Source: Flavobacteriaceae bacterium UBA4166
GTDB taxonomy: Bacteria; Bacteroidota; Bacteroidia; Flavobacteriales; Flavobacteriaceae
Length of the DNA stretch: 64,000 bases
NCBI GenBank assembly: GCA_002379985.1
Contig: DFVG01000003.1
Coordinates: 1 to 64,000, forward strand
Direction: 5' to 3'
This document shows, in pieces, positions 8,780 to 17,274 of the stretch (the stretch's first letter is position 1; every line of letters starts with the position of its first letter). Position numbers and translations under genes: made by a program. The notes under the pieces were generated by a model that saw only the letters and a program-made list of their open reading frames with translations, had not been told where the DNA came from and ran no database searches.

Positions 8780-9200
8780 GGTAGAAGCATTGTTAGAACG
8801 CTATTTTGATGCGGAAACTTCCTTGACGGAAGAACAGCAATTGCGTCGTTATTTTTCCGAAGGAAACATTCCGACTCACTTACAAGCCTATAAAGCCTTA
8901 TTTGATGAGTTGGATATGGCAAAAGCCGAAACCAGCAAACAGCCCGTTTCTCTTTCGAAACCAGCTGCCTCGAAATCGCCTTGGTGGTATGGCGTGGCTG
9001 CCGCGGTGCTTATTGGTATTGGTGTTGCCGGATACCAATGGTCGCAACCACAGTTAACTTCGCAAGAGCAAGAAGCCTTGGCTGCTTTTGAAAAAAGTAA
9101 AGAAGCGATGTTATTGCTCAGCGAAAATTTTAATAAAGGAGCCGAAGACCTTGTGTTGATCGGTGAATTTACACAAGCAAAAAATAAAATCTTAAAATAA
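8766..9200 (+). CDS. Small membrane protein in anti-sigma position
   Basis: This 144-residue protein has a charged N-terminal half (about 1-75), one membrane helix (about 76-92, WWYGVAAAVLIGIGVAGY) and a C-terminal segment rich in Ala and Glu. The topology (cytoplasmic N-terminus, one helix, periplasmic tail) and the 14-base overlap with the ECF sigma gene suggest it controls that sigma factor. No zinc-binding HxxxCxxC anti-sigma motif is visible, so the role is inferred from context only. Confidence 0.75.
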   Translation: MELAKVEALLERYFDAETSLTEEQQLRRYFSEGNIPTHLQAYKALFDELDMAKAETSKQPVSLSKPAASKSPWWYGVAAAVLIGIGVAGYQWSQPQLTSQEQEALAAFEKSKEAMLLLSENFNKGAEDLVLIGEFTQAKNKILK

Positions 9201-9217
9201 ATTAATTCAAAACAATC

Positions 9218-9751
9218 ATGAAACAAGTACTGATTATTATTGCCCTAATTGCAGCACCGTTTATAGGTTCTGCTCAAAGTGCCTTCGATGCCTTTGAAAA
9301 TGAAAAAGACGTAACTTCTGTTGTGGTTACCAAAAATATGTTCAAGTTGTTGAGCAAAATGGACTTAGAGTCGGATGATGCTGAAGTAAAAGAATATCTA
9401 AAGATGATCGACAATCTAGAGAACATTAAGATCTTCACCACAGACAACCCAGAAGTTGCCGGACGTATGAATTCTGCCGTAGGCACCTACCTTTCTGGAG
9501 GACGCGGCTTGGAAGAGTTGATGCGTGTGAAGGAAGACGGAAAAGATATTAAGTTCTATTCCAAAGAAGGAAAGAATGAGAATTTCGTCAGCGAACTGTT
9601 AATGCACCTGCAAGGGAATGTGGAAGGAAAGAACATGTCCGTGATCATGAGCATTACCGGGAATATCGACCTGAAACAAATTTCAAAACTAACCAAAGAT
9701 CTCAATGTTCCCGGTGGTGAGAACCTAGACGATCTCAATAAAAACAAATAA
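9218..9751 (+). CDS. DUF4252 domain secreted protein
   Basis: This 177-residue protein has a cleavable signal peptide (IIIALIAAPFIGSAQS). The rest matches the DUF4252 pattern: an N-terminal VTKNMFKLLSKMD segment, then a repeated 'FTTDNPEVAGRM'-like half and an 'SEGKNENFVSELL'-type half ending with an alternating IMSITGNIDLKQI strand. Its biochemical role is unknown. It sits two bases before a second DUF4252 gene and behind an ECF sigma operon, an arrangement I associate with flavobacteria. Confidence 0.8.
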   Translation: MKQVLIIIALIAAPFIGSAQSAFDAFENEKDVTSVVVTKNMFKLLSKMDLESDDAEVKEYLKMIDNLENIKIFTTDNPEVAGRMNSAVGTYLSGGRGLEELMRVKEDGKDIKFYSKEGKNENFVSELLMHLQGNVEGKNMSVIMSITGNIDLKQISKLTKDLNVPGGENLDDLNKNK

Positions 9752-9752
9752 C

Positions 9753-10298
9753 ATGACCATAGTACGTTATATCGTAGGGATTACGCTCGTGGCGCTTAGC
9801 ATGCTAAGTTGCAGTAACGAGAAGTCCTTACAACAGTATTTAGTAGACAAGCAAGAGGATGATAAGTTCTTGAAAGTAGATTTGGCTACCAGCCTATTAC
9901 AATCAGATGCAGCCAACTTTACGGCAGAGCAACAAGAGATCCTAAACACCATTAAAAAGGTAAATGTGGTTGCTTATCCGATCAAAAATAATGATACCGT
10001 TGATTACGAATCTGAGAAGGATGAATTGGCGACCATCATTAATCAAGAGCAGTATAAGACGCTTATGAAGATGGGCTCCAACAGCAGAGGAGCTACGTTG
10101 AAATATACCGGAGATGAAGATGCCATCGATGAATTGATCATCTTTGCAAGCGACAGCGATCGTGGCTTTGCCGTGTTTCGTGTACTTGGGGACGACATGC
10201 GTCCCGATCAAATGATCAAACTGATGCGTTCGGTAGATCAAGGTGATTTGAACCTTTCAAGCCTTTCGGGGGTAGGAGAAATTTTTAAAGACTTCTAA
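9753..10298 (+). CDS. DUF4252 domain lipoprotein
   Basis: This 181-residue lipoprotein has a signal ending LSMLSC. It is a diverged relative of the preceding protein: KVNVVAYPIKNND corresponds to the ENIKIFTTDN block, and the C-terminal DLNLSSLSGVGEIF corresponds to IDLKQISKLTKDL. It is probably a tandem duplicate in which one copy is soluble or periplasmic and the other lipid-anchored. It is the last gene of the sigma-factor operon and is followed by a strong terminator. Confidence 0.8.
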   Translation: MTIVRYIVGITLVALSMLSCSNEKSLQQYLVDKQEDDKFLKVDLATSLLQSDAANFTAEQQEILNTIKKVNVVAYPIKNNDTVDYESEKDELATIINQEQYKTLMKMGSNSRGATLKYTGDEDAIDELIIFASDSDRGFAVFRVLGDDMRPDQMIKLMRSVDQGDLNLSSLSGVGEIFKDF

Positions 10299-10323
10299 TC
10301 CTTCCGAAGTCATAAATAACAAA

Positions 10324-10347
10324 AGCCCTGTACATACAGGGCTTTTT
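10324..10347. terminator. Bidirectional intrinsic terminator
   Basis: AGCCCTGTA pairs with TACAGGGCT with a tight loop, flanked by AAAA on the left and TTTTTT on the right. It lies between the convergent DUF4252 and purB genes and can serve both. Confidence 0.9.
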
Positions 10348-10373
10348 TCTGTTTTATACCGAAGACTTCGAAA

Positions 10374-11717
10374 TTAAATCCCCGTGTAATTGGCAGGGGT
10401 AATGGCCCGCATTTCTTTTTTGATCGCTTCGGAAACTTCCAACGTTTCAATAAAATCGGCCATCGATTGTTGCGTGATCGCTTCATTGGTTCGCGTAAGG
10501 CCTTTTAGGGTTTCATATGGATTGGGATACCCTTCTCTCCGAAGAATCGTCTGAATGGCTTCTGCGACCACCGCCCAATTGTTTTCCAGATCAGCTTCGA
10601 ACTTGGAAGCATTCAGAAGCAATTTGTTCAATCCTTTCAGCGTCGCTTGAAAAGCAATCAAAGTATGTCCCATTGGCACACCAATATTCCGAAGCACGGT
10701 GCTGTCGGTGAGGTCACGTTGCAGTCGGCTAATTGGTAATTTTGCTGATAAATGCTCAAACAACGCGTTGGCAATGCCTAAATTTCCTTCGCTATTCTCA
10801 AAATCAATAGGATTCACTTTGTGTGGCATGGCCGAAGAACCTACTTCTCCTTTTTTGATCTTTTGTTTGAAGTAATCCATAGAAACGTAGGTCCAAATAT
10901 CTCGGTCGAGATCTAGTACAATGGTATTGATACGCTTAAGACAATCGAACAGCGCCGCCATATGGTCGTAATGTTCAATTTGCGTCGTAGGGAAGGAGTG
11001 GTGCAAGCCCAACCGTTCTTGAACGAAATCGGTGCCAAAGGCTTTCCAGTCAACATCGGAATACGCCACATGATGCGCGTTAAAGTTTCCGGTAGCCCCG
11101 CCAAATTTAGCGGCACTTTTAATATCGTTCAGTAAGTCAAATTGTTCTTCCAACCGAGTGACAAACACCTGTAACTCTTTTCCTAACCGCGTAGGAGAGG
11201 CCGGTTGCCCATGGGTGCGTGCCAACATAGAAACCTCTTTCCATTCTTCAGCAAGCTGCTGTAGTTTGTCTTTCAATTCAAAGAACAACGGTACGTATAC
11301 CTCGTTCATGGCTTCCTTTAGCGACAAAGGCACAGCAGTGTTATTAATATCTTGTGAGGTGAGTCCGAAATGAATAAACTCTTTGTACTTTTCGAGTCCG
11401 AGCGCATCAAACTTTTCTTTGATAAAATATTCTACGGCCTTCACATCGTGATTCGTCACTTTTTCAGTGTCTTTGATCACTTGAGCGTCTTCCGAAGAAA
11501 ATTCCATATACAACGCTCGCAAGGCATCAAAATGTTCAGTGTTAAACTCGGTTAGCTGTGGCAGGGGCAATTCCGCCAACGCAATAAAATATTCCACCTC
11601 AACTTGCACCCGATATTTAATAAGGGCTTCTTCTGAAAAGAACGGAACCAACGATTTCGTTTTGGAGGCATAGCGACCATCAATAGGAGAGATGGCCTGT
11701 AACGCATGTGTAGACAT
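10374..11717 (-). CDS. purB: Adenylosuccinate lyase
   Basis: This 447-residue enzyme makes fumarate and AMP from adenylosuccinate, and AICAR from SAICAR, in purine synthesis. The N-terminus is ALQAISPIDGRYASKT. The signature loop reads GSSAMPHKVNPIDFEN, and LARTHGQPASPT carries a catalytic histidine. The start at 11717 is preferred to the open frame at 11765 because MSTHALQAISPIDGRY matches the family N-terminus. The helical protein upstream is on the same strand, 57 bases away. Confidence 0.96.
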   Translation of the reverse strand: MSTHALQAISPIDGRYASKTKSLVPFFSEEALIKYRVQVEVEYFIALAELPLPQLTEFNTEHFDALRALYMEFSSEDAQVIKDTEKVTNHDVKAVEYFIKEKFDALGLEKYKEFIHFGLTSQDINNTAVPLSLKEAMNEVYVPLFFELKDKLQQLAEEWKEVSMLARTHGQPASPTRLGKELQVFVTRLEEQFDLLNDIKSAAKFGGATGNFNAHHVAYSDVDWKAFGTDFVQERLGLHHSFPTTQIEHYDHMAALFDCLKRINTIVLDLDRDIWTYVSMDYFKQKIKKGEVGSSAMPHKVNPIDFENSEGNLGIANALFEHLSAKLPISRLQRDLTDSTVLRNIGVPMGHTLIAFQATLKGLNKLLLNASKFEADLENNWAVVAEAIQTILRREGYPNPYETLKGLTRTNEAITQQSMADFIETLEVSEAIKKEMRAITPANYTGI

Positions 11718-11774
11718 AATGGTGCTATTAAAAGGCAAAGATAAAACTAATGCACCCACTAGCAAAGCAAGTAC

Positions 11775-12347
11775 TTAGGATTGTGTGGAAAAGCGTTGTA
11801 TCTGTTGTAGTACTTTTTTTCCCCGCGATCGATACCCGGCGCTTCCTTGGCCCATGTTCCTCTTTATAATGGCCAATAATTCGGGATGGATCCAATCGTA
11901 CTCGGTGCCTAAATAATACAAACAGGTCATGGCGCGAACTTGGCAGGCGACTTTCTGATCGGTGATCATCCAGTCGAAAGCACATGCAATCAATTGTTTT
12001 TTGTGTGCTTCGGAAAGCGTTGCCCGTAGCTCTTGATCGCGATCTTTGTAATAAGCGATCATCATGCGTTCACAAAGATGTGATAAGGGTCGAACTGATG
12101 AATCATTGGTAACTTCCGGTAACTTTTCAAAAAATAGATCAAGATGTTGGTAGAGCAACGAAGGACGTTCCATACAGACAAACTCTAACACCCAATGCGC
12201 TTTATGAGAAAGCGCTTTGTCACCCTGAAAGCCAATCTGTAACAATTCCTCAAAGGTTTCGGGATGTTGTAATACCCATTGGGCCACCTGCCAACGATGT
12301 TCGCGATAGGCCTTTTCAAATGAAAGTTGTTCATGCAAGGAACTCAC
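11775..12347 (-). CDS. Helical-repeat protein of unknown function
   Basis: This 190-residue protein is almost wholly alpha-helical. Its repeating amphipathic helices (TFEELLQIGFQGDKALSHKA, then HWVLEFVCMERPSLLYQH) resemble HEAT or DNA-alkylation-repair scaffolds. It has no signal peptide or membrane segment. The start overlaps the sirtuin stop as ATGA, so the two are translationally coupled, and purB follows. It has no catalytic motif I recognise; a protein-binding role is inference. Confidence 0.75.
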   Translation of the reverse strand: MSSLHEQLSFEKAYREHRWQVAQWVLQHPETFEELLQIGFQGDKALSHKAHWVLEFVCMERPSLLYQHLDLFFEKLPEVTNDSSVRPLSHLCERMMIAYYKDRDQELRATLSEAHKKQLIACAFDWMITDQKVACQVRAMTCLYYLGTEYDWIHPELLAIIKRNMGQGSAGYRSRGKKVLQQIQRFSTQS

Positions 12348-13033
12348 GAGGCAAAATATTCTTTTCGAATGCGATCAATTACTTTAGGAATGCCTTGGGT
12401 AGCAGTTTCTGCCAACACTTCAACACGATTCGAAGAAGAAATCGCAGGATTCGGGTCGATAAAATAAATAGGGCAGTTTTCCGGGGCATACTGAATCAAA
12501 CTCGCCGCGGGATAGACCTGCATAGAAGTTCCCACCACCAGAACGATGTTTGCTTGTTGCATCTCTGCCATGGCTTCGTTCATCATTGGAACGGCTTCGC
12601 CAAACCAAACTACATGAGGCCGCAGCTGATGTCCGGCATCACAACAATCTCCTAACCTGATATCTTTTTTCCAAGGGATGGTAGCGTACTCATCGTGGAT
12701 ATTTCTGGCTTTGAGCAGCTCGCCATGAAGGTGTAAGACATTTGTGCTGCCGGCACGTTCGTGTAGGTCGTCTACATTTTGAGTAATGATCACAACTTCC
12801 GCTTCTTTTTCTAGTGCTGCTAGCGCGTGATGCCCGCTATTAGGTTGTACGGTAAGGAGTTGGCGTCTACGCTTATTGTAGAAGTCTAAAACTAACTCGG
12901 GATTGTTGGCAAACCCTTGTGGAGAGGCTACTTCCATAACATCATGTCCTTCCCAGAGTCCGTTGCTGTCACGAAATGTTTTGAGTCCGCTTTCAGCACT
13001 CATCCCGGCCCCGGTTAATACGACTATTCTCAT
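12344..13033 (-). CDS. cobB: Sirtuin-type NAD-dependent protein deacylase
   Basis: This 229-residue SIR2 family protein has the NAD-binding motif GAGMSAESGLKTFRDSNGLW, the TQNVDDLHERAG block and the catalytic histidine in HLHGE. LRPHVVWFGEAVP follows. It should remove acetyl or succinyl groups from lysines using NAD. The zinc-ribbon cysteines are reduced to an adjacent CC pair (GDCCDAG) with no second CxxC, so the structural zinc site looks lost. The first gene of a three-gene minus-strand run ending in purB. Confidence 0.9.
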   Translation of the reverse strand: MRIVVLTGAGMSAESGLKTFRDSNGLWEGHDVMEVASPQGFANNPELVLDFYNKRRRQLLTVQPNSGHHALAALEKEAEVVIITQNVDDLHERAGSTNVLHLHGELLKARNIHDEYATIPWKKDIRLGDCCDAGHQLRPHVVWFGEAVPMMNEAMAEMQQANIVLVVGTSMQVYPAASLIQYAPENCPIYFIDPNPAISSSNRVEVLAETATQGIPKVIDRIRKEYFAS

Positions 13034-13084
13034 GGCTAATGTGTATCTTCGTTGGTAATAGTATCATAAAAATACCACTTCCTG

Positions 13085-13744
13085 TTGGATTCACAAGCAT
13101 TTGAATATTTACAAACCTACTTGACAGAGCGCCGTAAAAAGCTATTTACGCAAGTGCTAGCAGAGCGGACAAAGCACTTCACCGTCGTGATGGAAGACGT
13201 CTATCAATTGCACAATACGAGTGCGGTGATGCGGAGTTGTGATGTCTTCGGAATTCAAGAATTACACGTGGTAGAAGAACGGTTGGGCAAGCGCGTGGAT
13301 CGCGAAATTGCGATGGGCGCCCAAAAATGGATCGATCTTCAGCGTTATGAAGATGTGGCGAGTTGTATGGGATCGCTAAAGGATGAAGGTTATCAAATAA
13401 TCGCAACGACACCACATCACAACGGACAAACACTTTCAGAATTTGACATAACGAAGAAGAGTGCGCTTTTCTTCGGAACTGAAAAGAAAGGAGTGAGCGC
13501 TGAGGTGTTGGAAGCAGCTGATGGGTATTTAAAAATCCCGATGTACGGGTTTACCGAAAGTTTGAATATTTCAGTTTCGGCGGCGATCATCCTTCAAGAT
13601 CTTGTGAGCAGGTTAAAAAGAAGTTCGGTTTCTTGGCAACTTTCCGAAGCAGAAAAACGAACCATCGAAATAGCATGGACGTTGCGTTGCATAAAAAGTT
13701 CTGATAAGATCTTGGCGCGTTATTCTGAAGGAAAAATGTCGTAG
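13085..13744 (+). CDS. trmH: tRNA (guanosine-2'-O-)-methyltransferase, SpoU/TrmH family
   Basis: This 219-residue SPOUT methyltransferase shows the three family motifs: LHNTSAVMRSCDVFGIQE (motif 1 with the catalytic Arg), ALFFGTEKKGVS (motif 2) and IPMYGFTESLNISVSAAI (motif 3, knot). It probably methylates G18 of tRNA. The start is TTG at 13085: no in-frame ATG lies upstream, and the next Met (residue 36) would delete the conserved N-terminal helix. A TATCTTCG box at 13044-13051 is a near-match promoter, divergent from the sirtuin gene. Confidence 0.9.
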   Translation: MDSQAFEYLQTYLTERRKKLFTQVLAERTKHFTVVMEDVYQLHNTSAVMRSCDVFGIQELHVVEERLGKRVDREIAMGAQKWIDLQRYEDVASCMGSLKDEGYQIIATTPHHNGQTLSEFDITKKSALFFGTEKKGVSAEVLEAADGYLKIPMYGFTESLNISVSAAIILQDLVSRLKRSSVSWQLSEAEKRTIEIAWTLRCIKSSDKILARYSEGKMS

Positions 13745-13773
13745 CTTTATGTAGTCACTAAAAAACAAATGTT

Positions 13774-14301
13774 ATGATCTTCCTGTATATTTTCTTCGGA
13801 ATATTGATTCTCTTTGTGCTTGCCGCAGTACTGGTTCCCAAGCAGTATGACATTCAGCGAAGCATTTCTATCAATCGTCCTATTTCCGAAGTCTTTACCT
13901 ATCTAACCTACTTGAAGAACCAAGACCAATGGTCGCCTTGGAGCAAGCGCGACCCCAATATGGAAAAAGAATTTCACGGCACCGATGGAACGGTAGGTGC
14001 CGTAAGTCACTGGAAAGGAAATAAGAAAGTAGGAGAAGGGGAGCAAGAAATAAAAGGGATCATTGAAAACGAACGCATTGATAGTGAACTACGGTTTCTA
14101 AAACCTTTTAAATCTACCAGTGATGCCTATTTATTAACGCGCAAACTATCGCCCAACGAAACGGAAGTCATTTGGGGTTTCAGCGGTACACACAAACCTC
14201 CTATGAATGTGATGATGTTGTTCTTTAATATGGAAAAATCGGTCGGTGCCGACTTTGAAGAAGGACTACGCGATTTAAAACAACAATTAGAAACACCATA
14301 A
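13774..14301 (+). CDS. Membrane-anchored SRPBCC domain protein
   Basis: This 175-residue protein has an N-terminal membrane helix (IFLYIFFGILILFVLAAVLV) followed by a polyketide-cyclase/START-like SRPBCC fold. SINRPISEVFTYLTYLKNQDQWSPW is the typical first strand and helix, cut here to its key residues. The cavity suggests binding of a hydrophobic ligand; none is known. It lies in a run of small plus-strand genes between trmH and rdgB. Confidence 0.8.
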   Translation: MIFLYIFFGILILFVLAAVLVPKQYDIQRSISINRPISEVFTYLTYLKNQDQWSPWSKRDPNMEKEFHGTDGTVGAVSHWKGNKKVGEGEQEIKGIIENERIDSELRFLKPFKSTSDAYLLTRKLSPNETEVIWGFSGTHKPPMNVMMLFFNMEKSVGADFEEGLRDLKQQLETP

Positions 14302-14311
14302 TTTTTGCCAT

Positions 14312-14689
14312 ATGAAACATCAACCTTTTGCATGGATTGAAATACCTGTAACCAATATGAACAGGGCCATCGCTTTTTATGAAGCTGTTTTTGAATATGA
14401 AATAAAGCCGGTTTCGTTTGGTGGTTTTGACATGGGGTGGTTTCCTTTTGGCGATCACAATCTTCCCGGCGCTACAGGAACCTTGATCAAACAAGAAAGC
14501 TACGTACCCAGCGAAGAAGGTCCGTTAGTGTATTTCTACAGTGAAGATGTACAGGTACAGCTAGATCGGGTGGAAGCTGCGGGAGGCCGAATTTATCAGC
14601 CTAAGACACAAATTTCAGAAGACCACGGATTTATGGGCGTTTTTATTGATTCTGAAGGGAACCGCATCGCGCTTCATTCTCGACAATAA
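14312..14689 (+). CDS. VOC (glyoxalase/bleomycin-resistance) superfamily protein
   Basis: This 125-residue single-domain VOC protein contains HQPFAWIEIPVTNMNRAI at the start and GFMGVFIDSEGNRIALHS at the end, the usual strand with a metal-binding Glu position. Such proteins bind or rearrange small molecules with a divalent metal. The specific substrate cannot be told from the sequence. It starts 10 bases after the SRPBCC gene and 14 before rdgB. Confidence 0.83.
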   Translation: MKHQPFAWIEIPVTNMNRAIAFYEAVFEYEIKPVSFGGFDMGWFPFGDHNLPGATGTLIKQESYVPSEEGPLVYFYSEDVQVQLDRVEAAGGRIYQPKTQISEDHGFMGVFIDSEGNRIALHSRQ

Positions 14690-14703
14690 TCTGACTACAA
14701 TCT

Positions 14704-15291
14704 ATGAAAAAGGAATCGCTTACGTTGGTTTTTGCCACCCACAATAAAAACAAATTCAAAGAAGTAAAAACCTTACTGCCACATCATATTGAGTTGTTAA
14801 GTCTTGATGATATTGGGTGCGAAGAAGATATACCGGAAACTGCCGATACGATAGAAGGGAATGCGGCTATTAAAGCCGATTATGTTTCCAGTTACTATAA
14901 TTACGCCTGCTTTGCCGATGATACCGGTTTGGAAGTCCCTATTTTGAACAATGAACCCGGCGTGCTGAGTGCTCGTTATGCCGGTGAAGAAAAAAATGCA
15001 CGGGCCAATATGGATAAATTACTTCGGAAGTTGGAAGACAAAGACGAGCGGCAGGCGCGTTTTAAAACGGCCATTGCCTTAAGCATGAAAGGAAAAGAAG
15101 TGATGTTCTTAGGGATTTGTACCGGAACGATTACCAAAAAGCCTCGCGGCTTGGGTGGATTTGGCTACGATCCCATCTTTCAACCTGATGGGTATACTGA
15201 AACTTTTGCGGAAATGGACCTCAGCACCAAAAATGAAATTGGTCATCGCGGCCGCGCTATTAGGCAGTTAATAGAATACTTAAGTGAATAA
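14704..15291 (+). CDS. rdgB: Non-canonical purine NTP pyrophosphatase
   Basis: This 195-residue RdgB/HAM1 family enzyme has the N-terminal substrate motif FATHNKNKFKEVKTL, the catalytic block ADDTGLEVPILNNEPGVLSARYAG and the C-terminal GGFGYDPIFQPDG and EIGHRGRA blocks. It hydrolyses dITP and XTP to the monophosphates and so keeps deaminated purines out of DNA. The length is normal. It ends a short run beginning at trmH. Confidence 0.95.
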   Translation: MKKESLTLVFATHNKNKFKEVKTLLPHHIELLSLDDIGCEEDIPETADTIEGNAAIKADYVSSYYNYACFADDTGLEVPILNNEPGVLSARYAGEEKNARANMDKLLRKLEDKDERQARFKTAIALSMKGKEVMFLGICTGTITKKPRGLGGFGYDPIFQPDGYTETFAEMDLSTKNEIGHRGRAIRQLIEYLSE

Positions 15292-15337
15292 ATGATAAAT
15301 TGTTGCCAAAACCACTCTTAAGTCGGTAGGATAGCAG

Positions 15338-15345
15338 TATCTTTG
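15338..15345 (+). promoter_or_regulatory. -7 box for the DEAD-box helicase gene
   Basis: TATCTTTG matches TAnnTTTG exactly. No clear TTG lies 19-21 bases upstream. Transcription from here gives a leader of about 95 bases, beginning with the hairpin at 15356-15372. Confidence 0.6.
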
Positions 15346-15355
15346 CCGCTTGAAA

Positions 15356-15372
15356 AACCTCAGGGTGAGGTT
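15356..15372 (+). promoter_or_regulatory. 5'-leader hairpin of the RNA helicase mRNA
   Basis: AACCTCA (15356-15362) and TGAGGTT (15366-15372) form a perfect 7-bp stem with a GGG loop at the predicted 5' end of the transcript. A second small stem, TGCTT / AAGCA, is at 15408-15422. There is no run of six or more T's directly after the first stem (GGTGTTTTTG follows), so it is a poor terminator and more likely a stability or control element. Confidence 0.45.
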
Positions 15373-15442
15373 GGTGTTTTTGTGAAGCCATGGGTAAAAT
15401 CGTCGGATGCTTCCAACAAGCACTGTACATTTAAATTACCAT

Positions 15443-17206
15443 ATGGCAACATTCAAATCATTAGGCTTGGAAGCAAACTTGCTTCAAGCAATCTCGGATA
15501 TGGGTTTTGAAACCCCTTCCGAAGTACAGGAAAAAACCATTCCTATTCTTTTACAACAAGAAACTGATCTAGTTTCATTAGCGCAAACCGGAACCGGAAA
15601 AACAGCAGCCTTCGGATTTCCGATGCTTCAGAAAATACAAGTAGAGAGTCGTACCACGCAAGGGCTTATATTGTCCCCAACGCGTGAACTTTGTTTGCAG
15701 ATCACTTCCGAACTACAACACTATGGAAAGTATCTAGACGGACTGAACGTTGTGGCTATTTACGGTGGTGCGAGCATTACCGACCAAGCGAAAAAGATCA
15801 AAAAAGGAGCACAAATCATTGTAGCCACTCCGGGTAGAATGAAAGACATGATCGGGCGTGGCTTGATCGATATTTCAAAAATCGAATATTGTGTGCTCGA
15901 TGAGGCCGATGAAATGCTAAACATGGGCTTCTATGAGGATATTACTGAGATCTTATCTCATTCGCCTAAAGACAAAAGCACGTGGTTGTTTAGTGCCACG
16001 ATGCCGAAGGAAGTTTCTCGGATCGCTCAAAAATTCATGCACGAACCGGTGGAGATCACTGTGGGAAGCAAGAATGTTGGGTCTGAAAATGTTTCGCATG
16101 AATACTACATGGTAAGTGCCCGCGATCGCTACCCGGCCTTAAAGCGATTGGCTGATGCAAACCCGGATATTTTTTCTGTGGTGTTTTGTAGAACCAAACG
16201 AGATACGCAAAAAGTGGCCGAGAAACTTATTGAAGATGGGTATAATGCGGCTGCGATCCACGGAGATTTAAGTCAGAATCAACGTGACATCGTGATGAAG
16301 TCTTTCCGAACGCGCCAGATCCAAATGTTGGTGGCAACGGATGTTGCGGCACGCGGTATAGATGTCGATGATATCACCCACGTGATCAACTATCAATTAC
16401 CGGATGAAATTGAGACGTACACGCACCGTAGCGGGCGTACGGGACGTGCAGGAAAATCGGGTGTTTCTATGGTGATCATTTCTAAGAGTGAGCTTCGGAA
16501 GATCAAACAGATCGAAAAGATCATTCAGAAGACATTCACACAAAAACAAATTCCCAACGGAGAAGAGATTTGTGAAATCCAGTTGTTCCATTTAGCGAAT
16601 TCCATCAAAGATACGGATGTAAATCACGCCATTGATGCGTACATTCCGCAGATCGAGTCGGTATTAAAAGATTTTTCCAAAGAAGAACTGATTCGAAAAG
16701 TGTTTAGTGTTGAGTTTAGTCGATTTCATAATTACTACAAAAATGCCAAGGATCTCAACGTCTCGGCGAGTCAAAAAGAAATAAGCTCAGGGAAAGAATA
16801 TTCCGGGAATAGTGTGCGTTTCTTTATCAATGTGGGCCGTAAAGATGGCTTAGAATGGATGGACCTTAAAGATCTGATTAGAGAGGTCGTTCAACTTGAA
16901 AAAGACGAGGTTTTCCATGTAGACACTATGGATGCGTTCTCCTTTTTCAATGTAGATGCGCCGCATGCCGACAAGGTTTTGGAAGCATTTTCTGGAGTTC
17001 AGTTCAATAATCGTAAGGTAGAACTTGAAGTTTCGAACGAAAAGCGTAAGAAATTCGGTCGAAAAGGAAAAAAATCACATCGCGGAAAAGGGGGAGGAAA
17101 ACCCCATCGCGGTAAAGGAGGACAACGGGGCTCAAAAGGAAACCACCGAAAGGGGAGTCGCCCAGAAGCGAAAGGAACAGGCGGAAAGCGCCGAAGAAGA
17201 CGTTAA
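15443..17206 (+). CDS. deaD: DEAD-box ATP-dependent RNA helicase (CsdA/DbpA-like)
   Basis: This 587-residue helicase has a Q motif near residue 25, motif I (AQTGTGKTAAFG), DEAD (VLDEADEML), SAT (LFSATMPKE), and motifs V-VI (VATDVAARGIDVDD, HRSGRTGRAG). The C-terminal part (about 460-535) fits a DbpA-type RNA-binding domain, and the tail is a basic Gly/Lys/Arg-rich segment ending GGKRRRRR. It probably remodels rRNA or mRNA, for example in the cold. The start is the ATG at 15443; a longer open frame from 15407 adds an unconserved leader. Confidence 0.94.
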   Translation: MATFKSLGLEANLLQAISDMGFETPSEVQEKTIPILLQQETDLVSLAQTGTGKTAAFGFPMLQKIQVESRTTQGLILSPTRELCLQITSELQHYGKYLDGLNVVAIYGGASITDQAKKIKKGAQIIVATPGRMKDMIGRGLIDISKIEYCVLDEADEMLNMGFYEDITEILSHSPKDKSTWLFSATMPKEVSRIAQKFMHEPVEITVGSKNVGSENVSHEYYMVSARDRYPALKRLADANPDIFSVVFCRTKRDTQKVAEKLIEDGYNAAAIHGDLSQNQRDIVMKSFRTRQIQMLVATDVAARGIDVDDITHVINYQLPDEIETYTHRSGRTGRAGKSGVSMVIISKSELRKIKQIEKIIQKTFTQKQIPNGEEICEIQLFHLANSIKDTDVNHAIDAYIPQIESVLKDFSKEELIRKVFSVEFSRFHNYYKNAKDLNVSASQKEISSGKEYSGNSVRFFINVGRKDGLEWMDLKDLIREVVQLEKDEVFHVDTMDAFSFFNVDAPHADKVLEAFSGVQFNNRKVELEVSNEKRKKFGRKGKKSHRGKGGGKPHRGKGGQRGSKGNHRKGSRPEAKGTGGKRRRRR

Positions 17207-17274
17207 TTTTTCTTCTTAACGAAACTTTTTGACAGAAAAACAGTCTATTTATGTAGATTTACAACCTACGAGTT

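Noticed and set aside
17201..17221. Hairpin CGTTAA/TTAACG at the end of the helicase gene as terminator
   Set aside because: The stem is only six mostly A-T pairs and includes the stop codon; the T-run is displaced. Too weak to list.
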